Of a stretch of DNA of 64,000 nt, positions 26,529-35,699 are shown in pieces (the stretch's first letter is position 1; every line of letters starts with the position of its first letter). The stretch comes from Paenibacillus sp. JJ-100 (GTDB lineage: Bacteria; Bacillota; Bacilli; Paenibacillales; Paenibacillaceae), in assembly GCF_948329825.1 (NCBI RefSeq), contig NZ_CAOJCM010000001.1:186001-250000 (forward strand), in the 5' to 3' direction. The translations under genes were made by a program, and so were the position numbers. The notes beneath the pieces are model-generated. The model was not told the origin of the DNA, did no database searches, and saw only the letters and a list, made by a program, of their open reading frames with translations.

Positions 26529-27488
26529 TTGAAACCTGCAGCCGAAGGACCTAGCAAAAAGCTGAGGGCAAACATGCGTAGCAAGTCCATCTGGACTGAA
26601 ATCTGGAAACACCGAATGACATACACCCTGTTGATTCCGGGAATGGTCTGGTTGATCCTGTTTGCCTATATGCCAATGGGAGGCCTATCACTTGCGTTCA
26701 AAGATTACAAGGCTAACCTTGGAATCTGGGGGAGTCCGTGGAGCGGATTTGAAAATTTTAAATACGTTTTCCGTGATCCAACTTTTATTGATGCCGTATG
26801 GCGGACGTTGTACATTAACATTCTGAAATTGATTATTCAGTTCCCATTCCCGATTATTCTGGCACTACTGCTGAACGAGTTGCGGATGCGCAGAGGGAAA
26901 AAGTGGTTCCAGACGGTTCTGACGTTCCCGCATTTCCTGTCCTGGATTATCGTATCTGGCGTAGTTATTAATGTGCTTGCGTATGACGGATTAGTAAACA
27001 GTGCGCTTGGATTGCTTGGACTGCCAACAATTAATTTCCTTGGATCCGAATCCAATTTTGTTCCCATGTTGCTGCTGACCGACATCTGGAAATCAAGCGG
27101 CTGGGGCGCAATTATTTTCCTGGCAGCGATATCCGGTATCGATCAGGACCAGTATGAATCTGCACAGATCGACGGGGCATCCCGAATGCAGCAGATGTTT
27201 CGAATTACGTTGCCCAATATTCTTCCAACGATCACCGTCATGTTTATTTTGTCCGTAGGCGGATTGATGTCTTCCGGTTTTGACCAGATCTTTAACTTGG
27301 CGAATGCGGCGACGAAAAATGTATCTGAAGTACTCGATGTGTATATTTATCGGATTACGTTCCAGTCATCCACCGACTTTTCATTCTCGACAGCGGTCAG
27401 CTTGTTCCGTTCCTTGGTGAACATGGTGCTGTTGCTTCTAGCTGACAGGTTTGCCAAGTGGCTTGGCGGTGACGGTTTGTTCCGATAA
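26529..27488 (+). CDS. ABC sugar importer permease, LplB/YtcP-type
   Basis: This 319-residue membrane protein has six TM segments. The first is YTLLIPGMVWLILFAYMPMGGLSLAF, and the EAA loop reads EAAQIDGA-like (YESAQIDGASRMQQMFRITLPNI), docking to a shared ATPase. It belongs to the carbohydrate uptake CUT1 group with large extracellular binding proteins. A TTG at 26529 about 7 nt after AGGAGA is the best start; a GTG at 26514 overlapping the esterase stop codon is an alternative. No ATPase gene is in the operon, so an MsmX-like common ATPase is expected elsewhere. Confidence 0.88.
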   Translation: MKPAAEGPSKKLRANMRSKSIWTEIWKHRMTYTLLIPGMVWLILFAYMPMGGLSLAFKDYKANLGIWGSPWSGFENFKYVFRDPTFIDAVWRTLYINILKLIIQFPFPIILALLLNELRMRRGKKWFQTVLTFPHFLSWIIVSGVVINVLAYDGLVNSALGLLGLPTINFLGSESNFVPMLLLTDIWKSSGWGAIIFLAAISGIDQDQYESAQIDGASRMQQMFRITLPNILPTITVMFILSVGGLMSSGFDQIFNLANAATKNVSEVLDVYIYRITFQSSTDFSFSTAVSLFRSLVNMVLLLLADRFAKWLGGDGLFR

Positions 27489-27505
27489 GAGAGGAGGAGA
27501 ATGAG

Positions 27506-28408
27506 ATGAGCAAAAAATCCGGAAGAAAACCGAAAATCGGTACCGAACGAATGACGATTCTGGATTACGTGATATTTGCTATTTTGCTAGTGCTTGCACT
27601 GATGATCCTGATTCCGTTCTGGAATGTCATTATGATCTCGTTCGCAACGCAAAAAGAGTATGCTGAAAATCCGTTTCTAATGTTTCCAAAAGAGTTCACG
27701 CTAGATTCCTACAAAGCCCTGTTCGCTGATGGAAGCATCCTGTCTGGTTACAAAAATACATTGATTTTGCTAGTTGTTGGTTTGCCTCTTAGCTTATTCC
27801 TGACAACAAGCATGGCATACGGTCTAAGTCGTGGCAATTTTCCATTCAAAAAAATACTTTTTTTCCTGGTCCTGTTCACCATGATCTTTAATGGAGGTAT
27901 TGTTCCTCTGTATCTGATTATGAAATCACTGCACCTTACAGGAACGCTATGGTCCGTCATTCTGGCGGGAAGCTTCAGTGCCTTTAATATGATTCTGATG
28001 ATGAATTACTTCTACACATTGCCTGAATCGCTGATGGAATCTGCACGGTTAGATGGTGCCGGAGAGTGGAGAATTCTCTTCTCAGTTGTGCTTCCACTGG
28101 CAACGCCGATTATGGCAACGATCACACTATTCTACGGCGTGGCTTACTGGAACAGTTGGTATGATGCGATGATCTTCCTGCGAAAAGCAGACCAGTTACC
28201 GCTGCAAAACGTGCTAAGAAACATCATTGTAACCTCCACAACGAATGCATCCAATGCATCGAGTGTAGACGCTGTGAAACTGAGCAGTTTCTCGATGGGG
28301 ATGAAGATGGCTGCGGTATTTGTCACAATGGTACCCATTATGTGTTTCTTCCCAATGCTGCAGAAGCATTTTGCCAAAGGGGTATTAACAGGGGCTATCA
28401 AGACCTGA
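27506..28408 (+). CDS. ABC sugar importer permease, LplC/YtcP-type
   Basis: This 300-residue partner permease has six TM segments, the first being ILDYVIFAILLVLALMILIPFWNVI. The EAA loop reads LMESARLDGAGEWRILFSVVLPLATP. It starts with ATG after GAGGAGGAG, 17 nt downstream of the first permease, and ends about 60 nt before the binding-protein gene. It forms the heterodimeric channel with the preceding permease. Homology is to the Lpl/Ytc family, common in Paenibacillus for plant polysaccharide fragments. Confidence 0.9.
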   Translation: MSKKSGRKPKIGTERMTILDYVIFAILLVLALMILIPFWNVIMISFATQKEYAENPFLMFPKEFTLDSYKALFADGSILSGYKNTLILLVVGLPLSLFLTTSMAYGLSRGNFPFKKILFFLVLFTMIFNGGIVPLYLIMKSLHLTGTLWSVILAGSFSAFNMILMMNYFYTLPESLMESARLDGAGEWRILFSVVLPLATPIMATITLFYGVAYWNSWYDAMIFLRKADQLPLQNVLRNIIVTSTTNASNASSVDAVKLSSFSMGMKMAAVFVTMVPIMCFFPMLQKHFAKGVLTGAIKT

Positions 28409-28466
28409 TCATACACATAGGTTTTTAATGAAAAAGAAATTCGACTAAAAACATGGGGGTAAAAGC

Positions 28467-30068
28467 ATGCAAACGGGCAAAAAGTTGTCAGTCAAATCGT
28501 TATTTGCGATCACACTCTGTCTCTTGATGTTGGTCGTATCCGCTTGTTCCAACAGCAGCAGTACAGAGGGTGGAAACGAGAAGGATGCAGATGGAAATTA
28601 CAAAGATAACCTGACCATTTCTGTAGCGAATCTGACCGAAGTGAAAAATGGCAATATGGACAATGAGTTCCACAAATTCTGGGAAGACAAATTCAACATC
28701 AAATGGGATTACAACTATATTGACTGGGATTCATGGGGGGAAAAGCTTCGCTTGTGGATCAACTCTGGTGACCTGCCGGATGTAGCGGTATGGAACTATG
28801 TTCACGGGGATGCAATGAACAACATCGATCAAGGTCTGTTCTACAAGTTCCCCGATGATTGGAAAGAACGCTGGCCAAATGTTGCTGCGGCTTACAAGTT
28901 GACAGGGCTCGGTGATAAGTTGGAAGAACTGACAGGCGGAACGTATCTACTGCCAAGACCAATCTACTTTGAAAACAAACCAGCCGATCCGCTAACGAAC
29001 CAAATTGGGGTTATCGCACTACGTAAAGACTGGGCAAAAGCGGTTGGCTTTGAACTGAAAGATGCCTACACGACATCTGAATTGAATCAGTTCGCTGAAC
29101 TGGTGAAAGAAAAAGACCCAGGCAAGGTAGGGAATAAGCTGGTGCCATTGTCTTATAACGCTGCCGATGCAATGACCAACATCATTATGCCAAATAGCGT
29201 GCATGCAATGACAGATGTTCCTTTCTACAAAGGTGAAGATGGTCAGTTCCACTGGGGTCCAGCAGACCCGGAAACACTGACTGGTTTGAAATTGATGCAA
29301 AAAGCGTACAAGGATGGACTGCTTAACCCAGAGTTCTACACATGGAAAAACAATGAAGGACAAAATAACTTCAAAGTAACAGGTACTGCGGCTGTCACCA
29401 GCCTGGGTGGACTGGCTTCTTACAGACAAGGTCTGGATTCTGATATAAGGAAAAACCTTGGAGTGAGCAGTGATGATCTTGTTCACACAGCCATTGTTCT
29501 TGGTGACGACGGCAAATACCGCAACATGGAGCAAGCCAACTTCTGGTCCGCTCTGATCTTCAATCCGGAGATTAGTGATGAGAAATTCGAACGGATCATG
29601 GATCTGATTGATTACTCTGCAACTCAAGAGGGACAATTGCTCATTAACATGGGCTTCGAAGGTACAGATTGGAAATACGATGAGAACAAAGAATTGGTAA
29701 GTTTGTTGCCAGAGGGAACTGTATTGGAAGACAAGTATCCTGCTCGTTTTGAAGGACTTTACCTTCTGGGTGATGACTTCAGTGTAGTAAACCCGGCAAT
29801 CAAAAAAGAGTATCGTGAAAGAGCAGTGGAATTGTTCAAGGAAAAAGCAAAACGGGGTACTGAAAGTAAATCACTTGCTCCATACGATTGGGAAGTTAAT
29901 TTATACGATTCCAAAGCGAAAAACCAAGCTTCATTCGACTATCCAAGTGAATATGCCAACTTGATTCTCAAAGGCGGAGACTTAGAAGCCAACTGGAAAG
30001 AGTGGGTAAATAGCAAAATGTCTCTGGTTCAGCCTTATCTTGACGAATTGAACGAGAAATTCAAGTAA
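28467..30068 (+). CDS. Sugar-binding lipoprotein of the ABC importer (LplA/YtcQ-like)
   Basis: This 533-residue extracellular solute-binding protein has signal peptide KSLFAITLCLLMLVVSAC with a lipobox (VSAC), so Cys27 or so should be lipidated. A Ser/Gly/Glu-rich linker follows, then the two-lobed family 1 binding domain (LTISVANLTEV..., TWKNNEGQNNF). The size is typical of LplA/YtcQ proteins that bind oligosaccharides. It completes the importer with the two permeases. Ligand unknown; the nearby xylanase and the esterase make acylated hemicellulose fragments a reasonable guess. Confidence 0.9.
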   Translation: MQTGKKLSVKSLFAITLCLLMLVVSACSNSSSTEGGNEKDADGNYKDNLTISVANLTEVKNGNMDNEFHKFWEDKFNIKWDYNYIDWDSWGEKLRLWINSGDLPDVAVWNYVHGDAMNNIDQGLFYKFPDDWKERWPNVAAAYKLTGLGDKLEELTGGTYLLPRPIYFENKPADPLTNQIGVIALRKDWAKAVGFELKDAYTTSELNQFAELVKEKDPGKVGNKLVPLSYNAADAMTNIIMPNSVHAMTDVPFYKGEDGQFHWGPADPETLTGLKLMQKAYKDGLLNPEFYTWKNNEGQNNFKVTGTAAVTSLGGLASYRQGLDSDIRKNLGVSSDDLVHTAIVLGDDGKYRNMEQANFWSALIFNPEISDEKFERIMDLIDYSATQEGQLLINMGFEGTDWKYDENKELVSLLPEGTVLEDKYPARFEGLYLLGDDFSVVNPAIKKEYRERAVELFKEKAKRGTESKSLAPYDWEVNLYDSKAKNQASFDYPSEYANLILKGGDLEANWKEWVNSKMSLVQPYLDELNEKFK

Positions 30069-30126
30069 ACATAATATTATGAACAGAGTGGGGATGGCAG
30101 TAGCGTTCTGCCCCCTCAGTCCATAT

Positions 30127-30169
30127 GAACCCGGTGCGCGGTCTCTCCCCGAACGCAGCCGGGTTCTTT
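30127..30169 (+). terminator. Terminator after the importer operon
   Basis: GAACCCGG/CCGGGTTC with an inner GC-rich loop, followed by TTTG. Moderately strong. Confidence 0.65.
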
Positions 30170-30192
30170 GTTTCAAATGATTTTCAAATAAT

Positions 30193-30231
30193 CTAATGTT
30201 GGGTCTTTCGCTAGGGAGGGCCCGACCAACA
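30193..30231 (+). promoter_or_regulatory. Hairpin upstream of the LacI regulator gene
   Basis: ATGTTGG (30196 region) and CCAACAT (30225 region) with adjoining GTC/GAC form an imperfect palindrome ending just before the ribosome site AGAGGAG. It could be an autoregulatory operator or a leader hairpin. Confidence 0.35.
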
Positions 30232-30250
30232 TAATAGAGGAGCGAAAAAG

Positions 30251-31273
30251 ATGGTCAGTATCAAAGATATCGCCAAGAAAGCTGGAGTTTCCATCTCGAC
30301 CGTATCATACGCGCTGAATGGAAACAACAAAGTGACCGATGAGACCCGTTCTAAAATATTGGCCATTGCTAAAGAGATGAATTATGTTCCTAATGCGGCA
30401 GCCAGAACATTAAAGAAGAGAGAGTCACGGATTCTCGGCGTATTTCTCACAGATTTCAGTGGGGATGTATACGGAGATTTGTTAAGCGGGATGAAGGCGG
30501 TATGTAATACACACGGATATGATCTCATTGTGTGCAGTGGTAAACAGTCCCATCGCATGCTGCCAGAAAGAATGATTGATGGTGCTATAATTCTAGATCA
30601 TACATTTGCAAGTGAAGAGCTTATACAGTATGCCGATTGGGGACATAAAATTGTTGTGCTTGACCGGGAGCTGAAACATCCTAACATCAATCAGGTGCTA
30701 CTGGATAACAAGGCTGGTGCCACACTGGCGATGGAATATTTAATTGAACATGGGCATAAAAAGATTTATGTTGTCACAGGTCCAGAAGGTTCGTTTGACT
30801 CCGTACAGCGATTGAAGGCTGTAAGACAGGTTGCGGAGCGTGAGGCCGATGTGGAATGGATAGAAATCACAGGGGATTTCGAGAAAAGCGGAGGGGAGCA
30901 AGCGGCAGAGCAGATTTTAGAGACGTATAATGAACCGGCAGCTGTCTTTTGTCTTAATGATGAGATGGCTATCGGTTTATGCGATCGTCTTGCACAGAGT
31001 GAACTCCAGGTGGGCCAGCATATTGATGTCATTGGCTTCGATCATATTGAACTTAGTAATTATGTACAGCCTAAGCTCGCAAGCATCGATTACTCCAAAC
31101 GGAAGTGGGGCGCCCTTGCAGCTGAACAATTAATTAAAATTATCGCTGGAGAACCCGTTGATCACGAGCGAATATATGTCACTTTAATAGAAGGAGAGTC
31201 TGTGACAGGACCCAATCAGGTTGATGCAGACGACGTGAAATCCGTGCCACAAGAGCGTGCTGTCAACTATTGA
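30251..31273 (+). CDS. LacI/PurR-family transcriptional regulator
   Basis: This 340-residue repressor has an N-terminal HTH (MVSIKDIAKKAGVSISTVSYALNGNNKVTDETR) and hinge helix (NYVPNAAARTLKKRESRILGVFL). A periplasmic-binding-like effector domain follows (about 60-330, with VIGFDHIELSNYVQPKLASIDYSKRKWG). It lies directly downstream of the esterase/importer operon after a terminator and is the likeliest ligand of the operator cluster at 25281-25602. The effector is unknown but is presumably the imported sugar. ATG has GAGGAG upstream. Confidence 0.9.
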   Translation: MVSIKDIAKKAGVSISTVSYALNGNNKVTDETRSKILAIAKEMNYVPNAAARTLKKRESRILGVFLTDFSGDVYGDLLSGMKAVCNTHGYDLIVCSGKQSHRMLPERMIDGAIILDHTFASEELIQYADWGHKIVVLDRELKHPNINQVLLDNKAGATLAMEYLIEHGHKKIYVVTGPEGSFDSVQRLKAVRQVAEREADVEWIEITGDFEKSGGEQAAEQILETYNEPAAVFCLNDEMAIGLCDRLAQSELQVGQHIDVIGFDHIELSNYVQPKLASIDYSKRKWGALAAEQLIKIIAGEPVDHERIYVTLIEGESVTGPNQVDADDVKSVPQERAVNY

Positions 31274-31385
31274 ACACGATTTCCAATGGAAGGACCACAG
31301 TTTCAATATCCAATGTTAGAACAGGAGGCAGGCTTTAGAGGAATGGCGTATTATTCCTATAAGACTTGTCTTCTTCTGTGTGTAA

Positions 31386-31416
31386 AAACAAAAAAAGCCT
31401 CTCCGAGGAGAGGCTT
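31386..31416 (-). terminator. Terminator of the 34-residue peptide gene (minus strand)
   Basis: Perfect AAGCCTCTCC/GGAGAGGCTT stem with a 2-nt loop; on the minus strand it ends in a T-rich run. Confidence 0.9.
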
Positions 31417-31420
31417 GCCC

Positions 31421-31525
31421 TTAAAGGCCTTTTGTTTTGTCGTGGTTGTAGGATGCAGTGAGAATGCCTGTAATAAAGAGCGCTAATACAACAGCGATAA
31501 TCCAGAACGTCAGTGAAAACGACAT
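31421..31525 (-). CDS. Small hydrophobic membrane peptide, 34 residues
   Basis: This is a short frame with clear gene signals. ATG has AGGAGG 10 nt upstream, and TAA is followed after 4 nt by a perfect Rho-independent terminator. The product begins MSFSLTFWIIAVVLALFITG and continues ILTASYNHDKTKGL. It is one transmembrane helix of about 20 residues with a short basic/polar C-terminal tail, so the tail is probably cytosolic. No family was recognised. The layout resembles small regulatory or oxidase-associated membrane peptides, but no function is proposed. It is convergent with the LacI gene. Confidence 0.72.
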   Translation of the reverse strand: MSFSLTFWIIAVVLALFITGILTASYNHDKTKGL

Positions 31526-31601
31526 ACACTTCGCACCTCCTGCACAAACTCATTTACTTCTATTATAACCATATTAATTAGAAAAGGAATGCCTCATCCC
31601 A

Positions 31602-32666
31602 TCATTTGTAAAATAAAAAATGAGTCGGCACCGGTCTTAGGTTTCCATCCGAAGGATTATTGATGACACGGTTATTCAGGATTAATGACGAAGATCCACC
31701 GCCATCAAGATTGTAGGCATCGACGACCCCGAGTTTGAGCAATCGGCCTTGCATCTCTTCAAGGGTAGCTCCGGAGCTTCCATTCTCGTTATATCCGTCA
31801 ACAACGATAATGAGTAATTGATCATCCTTATAGTTACCAATAACCGTTCGTGGTGCTCGCTTCGGTGATACTTTCCATTTGTCCGGAATAGTTGTCTTCT
31901 TCCCGTTTTTCATAAGAACGGGGACAAAGGTCGCTCCGAACTGTGGTTTTAAACGATCCAGGGAACTTTTATCGAAAAACTTGCCTCCGACCAGCTTGCC
32001 TGCATCGTTCAGTCCAACAAAGAACAGGTCTTTAAAACTGGCTTGAAAACCGTTCACGTATTGACCGTTCATGACGGTTGTACTGAGCGGGTAACGCTTG
32101 CCGCCACTGTCAGCAAAGCCGCCAGCATTAATACCGGCAATAGCCCCACTACGTTTCACGGCCTGCAGTGTTGTTTCCGATTTGCCAAGTTCACTACTTA
32201 AGGCCATTTGCATTGCGCTAGGATCTTTCAGCTTGATCTTCATGGCATACCCTGTATAAGTACCTGGGTTAACCCGATATAATTCAATAGTGATTCGATC
32301 ACTGTTCACTCGTTCCAGAGGAATGCCGAGTTTGGATGTAATCCGTTTGTTATATATGGTTTCCGGACGAGCGGCTTGAACGGTAGCCTTCTGTACAATG
32401 GTTGACATGGTGCTCGTCGTTTTATTGTAGAGTTGGGTCGTTTTTTTAATAGAAGAAGAAGTTTGAACAGCAGCATCCTTTGCTCCCGCAAGTTCTTTGC
32501 TGATTGCCTGGGTTCGAGAAGTTACAGGGTCTTCAGGCAAGTTAGCTGGAATGATCGGTTTGGCTTCAAGCTCAGGACGAAAAAACAGCAAGCATAGGAC
32601 TAATCCTATAAAAGGAGCTAGTGCAAGCATAAAAAAACGATTAACCTGTTTGACGGGTGTAATCAT
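31602..32666 (-). CDS. Phosphodiester glycosidase (NAGPA) domain protein, membrane-anchored
   Basis: This 354-residue protein has a single N-terminal membrane segment (FMLALAPFIGLVLCLLFF) and a Ser/Thr-rich stalk to about residue 125. The NAGPA domain that follows contains GINAGGFADSGGKRYPLS, RTVIGNYKDDQLLIIVVDGY and the signature VVDAYNLDGGGSSSLILNN. The fold is known for removing GlcNAc from phosphodiester-linked glycans; bacterial versions act on wall polymers or exopolysaccharide. It overlaps the upstream coiled-coil gene by 4 nt (ATGA) and is translated with it. Substrate unknown. Confidence 0.85.
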   Translation of the reverse strand: MITPVKQVNRFFMLALAPFIGLVLCLLFFRPELEAKPIIPANLPEDPVTSRTQAISKELAGAKDAAVQTSSSIKKTTQLYNKTTSTMSTIVQKATVQAARPETIYNKRITSKLGIPLERVNSDRITIELYRVNPGTYTGYAMKIKLKDPSAMQMALSSELGKSETTLQAVKRSGAIAGINAGGFADSGGKRYPLSTTVMNGQYVNGFQASFKDLFFVGLNDAGKLVGGKFFDKSSLDRLKPQFGATFVPVLMKNGKKTTIPDKWKVSPKRAPRTVIGNYKDDQLLIIVVDGYNENGSSGATLEEMQGRLLKLGVVDAYNLDGGGSSSLILNNRVINNPSDGNLRPVPTHFLFYK

Positions 32667-33073
32667 TTGAGCAAGTCCATCTTTTTCTGGAGAGCATCCA
32701 GCTGTTTCTTCACTTCACTCAACTGTGTGTACAATTTGTTGCTGTTGTCTGTTTTATTGCTTGCATTATCCTTAGTGAAAGTCAGCAATTCATTAAAGGA
32801 CTGAACTTGTTCCTGTAATGCCGCTACCTCCGATGAAATCGTTGTTAGCTGCTTTTCGTAGTCGGTTTTCAGCGTGTCAATCTGATGTTGTGTATGGGCC
32901 TGAAGCTGGTTGATCATCTGTTGCTGGAGATGGTTACTATAATAGTAGGTACCCACGACTCCTAATGCAATGAGAAGAATCCACATGACCATAAACCATC
33001 GAACGGATGACCTTGTCTTGTCTTTGCCGCTCCGGGTGTGATGGATGTCAGAAGACGAGTCGGATAGTTTCAT
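32663..33073 (-). CDS. Membrane-anchored coiled-coil protein
   Basis: This 136-residue protein of unknown function has a basic, Ser-rich cytosolic start and one TM helix (FMVMWILLIALGVVGTYYY). A long extracytoplasmic coiled coil follows, rich in Gln, Leu and Lys heptads (LQQQMINQLQ, VAALQEQVQSFNELL, LSEVKKQLDALQKKMDLLK). It is translationally coupled to the NAGPA-domain gene, so the two products may form an envelope complex. ATG has AGGAGTG upstream. Confidence 0.75.
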   Translation of the reverse strand: MKLSDSSSDIHHTRSGKDKTRSSVRWFMVMWILLIALGVVGTYYYSNHLQQQMINQLQAHTQHQIDTLKTDYEKQLTTISSEVAALQEQVQSFNELLTFTKDNASNKTDNSNKLYTQLSEVKKQLDALQKKMDLLK

Positions 33074-33514
33074 AACATCACTCCTGGTTCGATTTATTGA
33101 AGGCTAAAAAATATCAATCCTCATTCTACCACGCTGCTATTGATTACGCAAAAATGAAATTCTTTAAATAATAGAGTAAAAAGAGATTGCATCGGATGGA
33201 AGTCCTAGGATACAATTTCTTATAGATGCAATATGTAGGAACTTTGGGTTAGTTTTTCGACTTTTTTTGATAGAAATACAGGAATATAATACTATGTTTT
33301 TATCATTTCTGGTATGAAAGGATAGACAACCTGGTGATTTTGTATGAGAAATCGTCAGAAAATAGGTCTTTGTGGAACTTTATTCCTGTGGTTTCTAATT
33401 ATTCGACATATCCTGACGTTAGCTTCGTCTATACGGGAACTGTCGCATAAACTGCCTATGAGACATAGATGAAAGTAGAATTCAATTGTTTAATACATAA
33501 CAGGGGGAAATACA
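33074..33514. other. Intergenic stretch without recognisable gene
   Basis: A/T-rich 440-nt gap between divergent genes. A TATAAT at 33285-33290 could be a -10 for the downstream regulator gene, but no convincing -35 was found. No ORF with a ribosome site and no strong hairpin were seen. Confidence 0.5.
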
Positions 33515-34171
33515 ATGGAAAAAATATGGCAGGTGGTCATCGTAGATATCCACCCTACCAGTATGTTGGGGACAAAGTTAATTTTGGAAGAGCAACAGGA
33601 TCTGACGGTTCGGGGCATGACTTCGACAGGTACAGAAGGTCTTGAATTGGTAAGTATGCACAAGCCTGATCTTATCCTGATGGATTATCGTCTTCCAGAG
33701 GGACAGGCGGATCAATACATAGCGCAAATGAAAATGTTGTCGAATCACACCCACATCATTATTCTGACAGATGAAGAAAATGTGAAGCTGTTTCGCCATT
33801 TGATGAGTATTGGAGCAAGCGGCATGTTATCCAAGCAGGCCTCGCCAAGCCAATTGATTCATCTGATCTCTGGACTAAGAGAGGGGTATGTTTCTATACC
33901 TATGGCTTGGTTAAATAGTGAAGATTGGGGGCAACCTGTCGATTCTAAGACAGAACCTTATTTTATTGAACTTACAGAGACAGAAACTTTTATTATGGAA
34001 AGAATTGTTCAAGGGGTAACCTATGATAAAATAGCGAGTGAGATTAATGTGAGCAGACGCTCCATTGACAATTATTTGCGTAAAATCTATGTGAAGCTGG
34101 AAGTAAGCAGTAGAGCACAGGCGATCGAACGTTATGCTTTATATGCGAGGCAGTCTAAAACATTATCTTGA
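33515..34171 (+). CDS. LuxR-type response regulator, ComA-like
   Basis: This 218-residue regulator has a receiver domain (1-120, VVIVDIHPTSMLGTKLILEE, acceptor Asp in LILMDYRLP, Lys in LSKQASPSQ). A LuxR-type HTH follows (about 150-212, LTETETFIMERIVQGVTYDKIASEINVSRRSIDNYLRKIYVKLEV). The HP-x-x-x-x-GTK-x-ILE and SRRSI segments resemble ComA of Bacillus. The usual acidic pair DD is replaced by VDIHP, as in other ComA-like proteins. No kinase or pheromone gene is adjacent, so it is an orphan here. ATG has AGGGGG upstream. Confidence 0.8.
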   Translation: MEKIWQVVIVDIHPTSMLGTKLILEEQQDLTVRGMTSTGTEGLELVSMHKPDLILMDYRLPEGQADQYIAQMKMLSNHTHIIILTDEENVKLFRHLMSIGASGMLSKQASPSQLIHLISGLREGYVSIPMAWLNSEDWGQPVDSKTEPYFIELTETETFIMERIVQGVTYDKIASEINVSRRSIDNYLRKIYVKLEVSSRAQAIERYALYARQSKTLS

Positions 34172-34288
34172 TTGTGTTCTTATCGAACTATTCATGGAAT
34201 CGTCCGGTTATATTTGGGTTCCAGATGGAATAGGTTGTAGGGCGGCTGCGAGAACAGTTTCGGATTTGGGATGAAGGGGGATCTATCT

Positions 34289-35515
34289 ATGAAATATTTC
34301 TTTGCTTCCCGTACCAACAGGCTTTTGTCTTCACCGCTGAGGGATATAAGTGAGATGTCTGGCAAGGAGTATTTCATTTCACTCGCTGAAGAGTTGCCTG
34401 CGGAGGAACTTTTTCCGTTCAAACTGTTGGAAGAAGCAGCATTGTCCGTGTTTAGTTCGGGTCCTTCTGCTCTGCAGTATGGTGAGCCAGCAGGTTATGC
34501 ACCGTTAAGGGAATGGCTGAACAACGATTGGAATAAGCGTAAAGGTATACGGACTGTCTCTGATCAAATTCTGTTAACGACAGGCACACAGCAGGCAATT
34601 GATCTCGTGATGCGTCTGCTATTGGAGCCGGGGGACCCTGTGCTTGTTGAACATCCTACTTCTCCCGGTTGTCTTGAAGTACTTGAAATGCAAGGCGCAG
34701 CGATTGTACCCGTCCCAGGAGATCAGGACGGCATCCTGCCAGACGTATTGGAACAGCACATGCAGCAGGTGAGACCGAAGCTGCTATTTGCTGCACCCAG
34801 CTTTTCTAACCCCACGGGAGTTCTATGGAGTATGGAGCGTAGAGAAGCTGTGCTTGATCTCTGTTCTCGTTATGGAGTACTGCTTGTAGAAGATGACTCT
34901 TATGGAGAGCTTCATTTTGATGGTCTGGAGCCAGGCGTGTTCTATCGCAAGTATCCTTCACTCTTCGCTCTGGATACGGCGGATCAAGGTGGACATGTCC
35001 TTCACATTGGCTCTTTCAGCAAAACGGTTGCACCTGCACTCCGCACGGGATGGGCCGCCGGACATCCAGCATTGATCCAGGCTATGACATCCGTGAAGCG
35101 CATTGCGGATGGACAGTCCAGCCCGATGAATCAGCGTCTATTGTATCAGTTACTTGCACAGTCTCCTTTTCGGTGGATGGATCATTTGTCTATGCTGAAC
35201 AAGGAGTATAAAACAAGGCTTAAGTTGATGCTTGAATTATTGAAAAGACCTGGATGGAGAGGTTGTAGCTATAATATTCCTCAGGGGGGAATGTATTTAT
35301 GGGTACAACTGCCTGAAGGACTGAGCAGTGAGGCGTTGCTCAAAGCAGCTTTACGGAAGGGCGTTTCCTTTCTCCCAGGAACGTTATGCTCTACAGGTAC
35401 GTTGGATCAACAATTCATCAGATTAAACTTCAGTCGCCCGGGCCGTGATGAGTTGCTGCTTGGCATGAATCTGATCAGCGAAGCCATTTCAGAATTCACC
35501 GCGCGTAGCTCGTAG
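34289..35515 (+). CDS. PLP-dependent aminotransferase, class I (2-aminoadipate transaminase-like)
   Basis: This 408-residue fold-type I aminotransferase has QYGEPAGYAPLREWL, LLTTGTQQAIDLVMRLL, FAAPSFSNPTGVLWS and VEDDSYGELHF. The PLP Lys is in HIGSFSKTVAPALRTGW, and RLNFSRPGRDE closes the active site. It resembles LysN/ARO8-type enzymes and the aminotransferase half of MocR regulators, but has no HTH domain. ATG at 34289 has AAGGGGG upstream; an ATG 18 nt earlier lies within that site. It is a single gene. The amino-acid substrate cannot be decided. Confidence 0.86.
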   Translation: MKYFFASRTNRLLSSPLRDISEMSGKEYFISLAEELPAEELFPFKLLEEAALSVFSSGPSALQYGEPAGYAPLREWLNNDWNKRKGIRTVSDQILLTTGTQQAIDLVMRLLLEPGDPVLVEHPTSPGCLEVLEMQGAAIVPVPGDQDGILPDVLEQHMQQVRPKLLFAAPSFSNPTGVLWSMERREAVLDLCSRYGVLLVEDDSYGELHFDGLEPGVFYRKYPSLFALDTADQGGHVLHIGSFSKTVAPALRTGWAAGHPALIQAMTSVKRIADGQSSPMNQRLLYQLLAQSPFRWMDHLSMLNKEYKTRLKLMLELLKRPGWRGCSYNIPQGGMYLWVQLPEGLSSEALLKAALRKGVSFLPGTLCSTGTLDQQFIRLNFSRPGRDELLLGMNLISEAISEFTARSS

Positions 35516-35699
35516 ACAATGCTAAATGATGGACGTTAAATGATCGGTTACAAATTGATGTGGATTACGTTATTGCATCCACTAACATTTTTATATATAA
35601 TGTGAATTAATGAGTTGTTGGTTTCTTTATACTGAGCAAGCACGGTTGCGAGTTCAGGATACACACTCATATATTTTAATTAATGGGGGAAATTTCATT

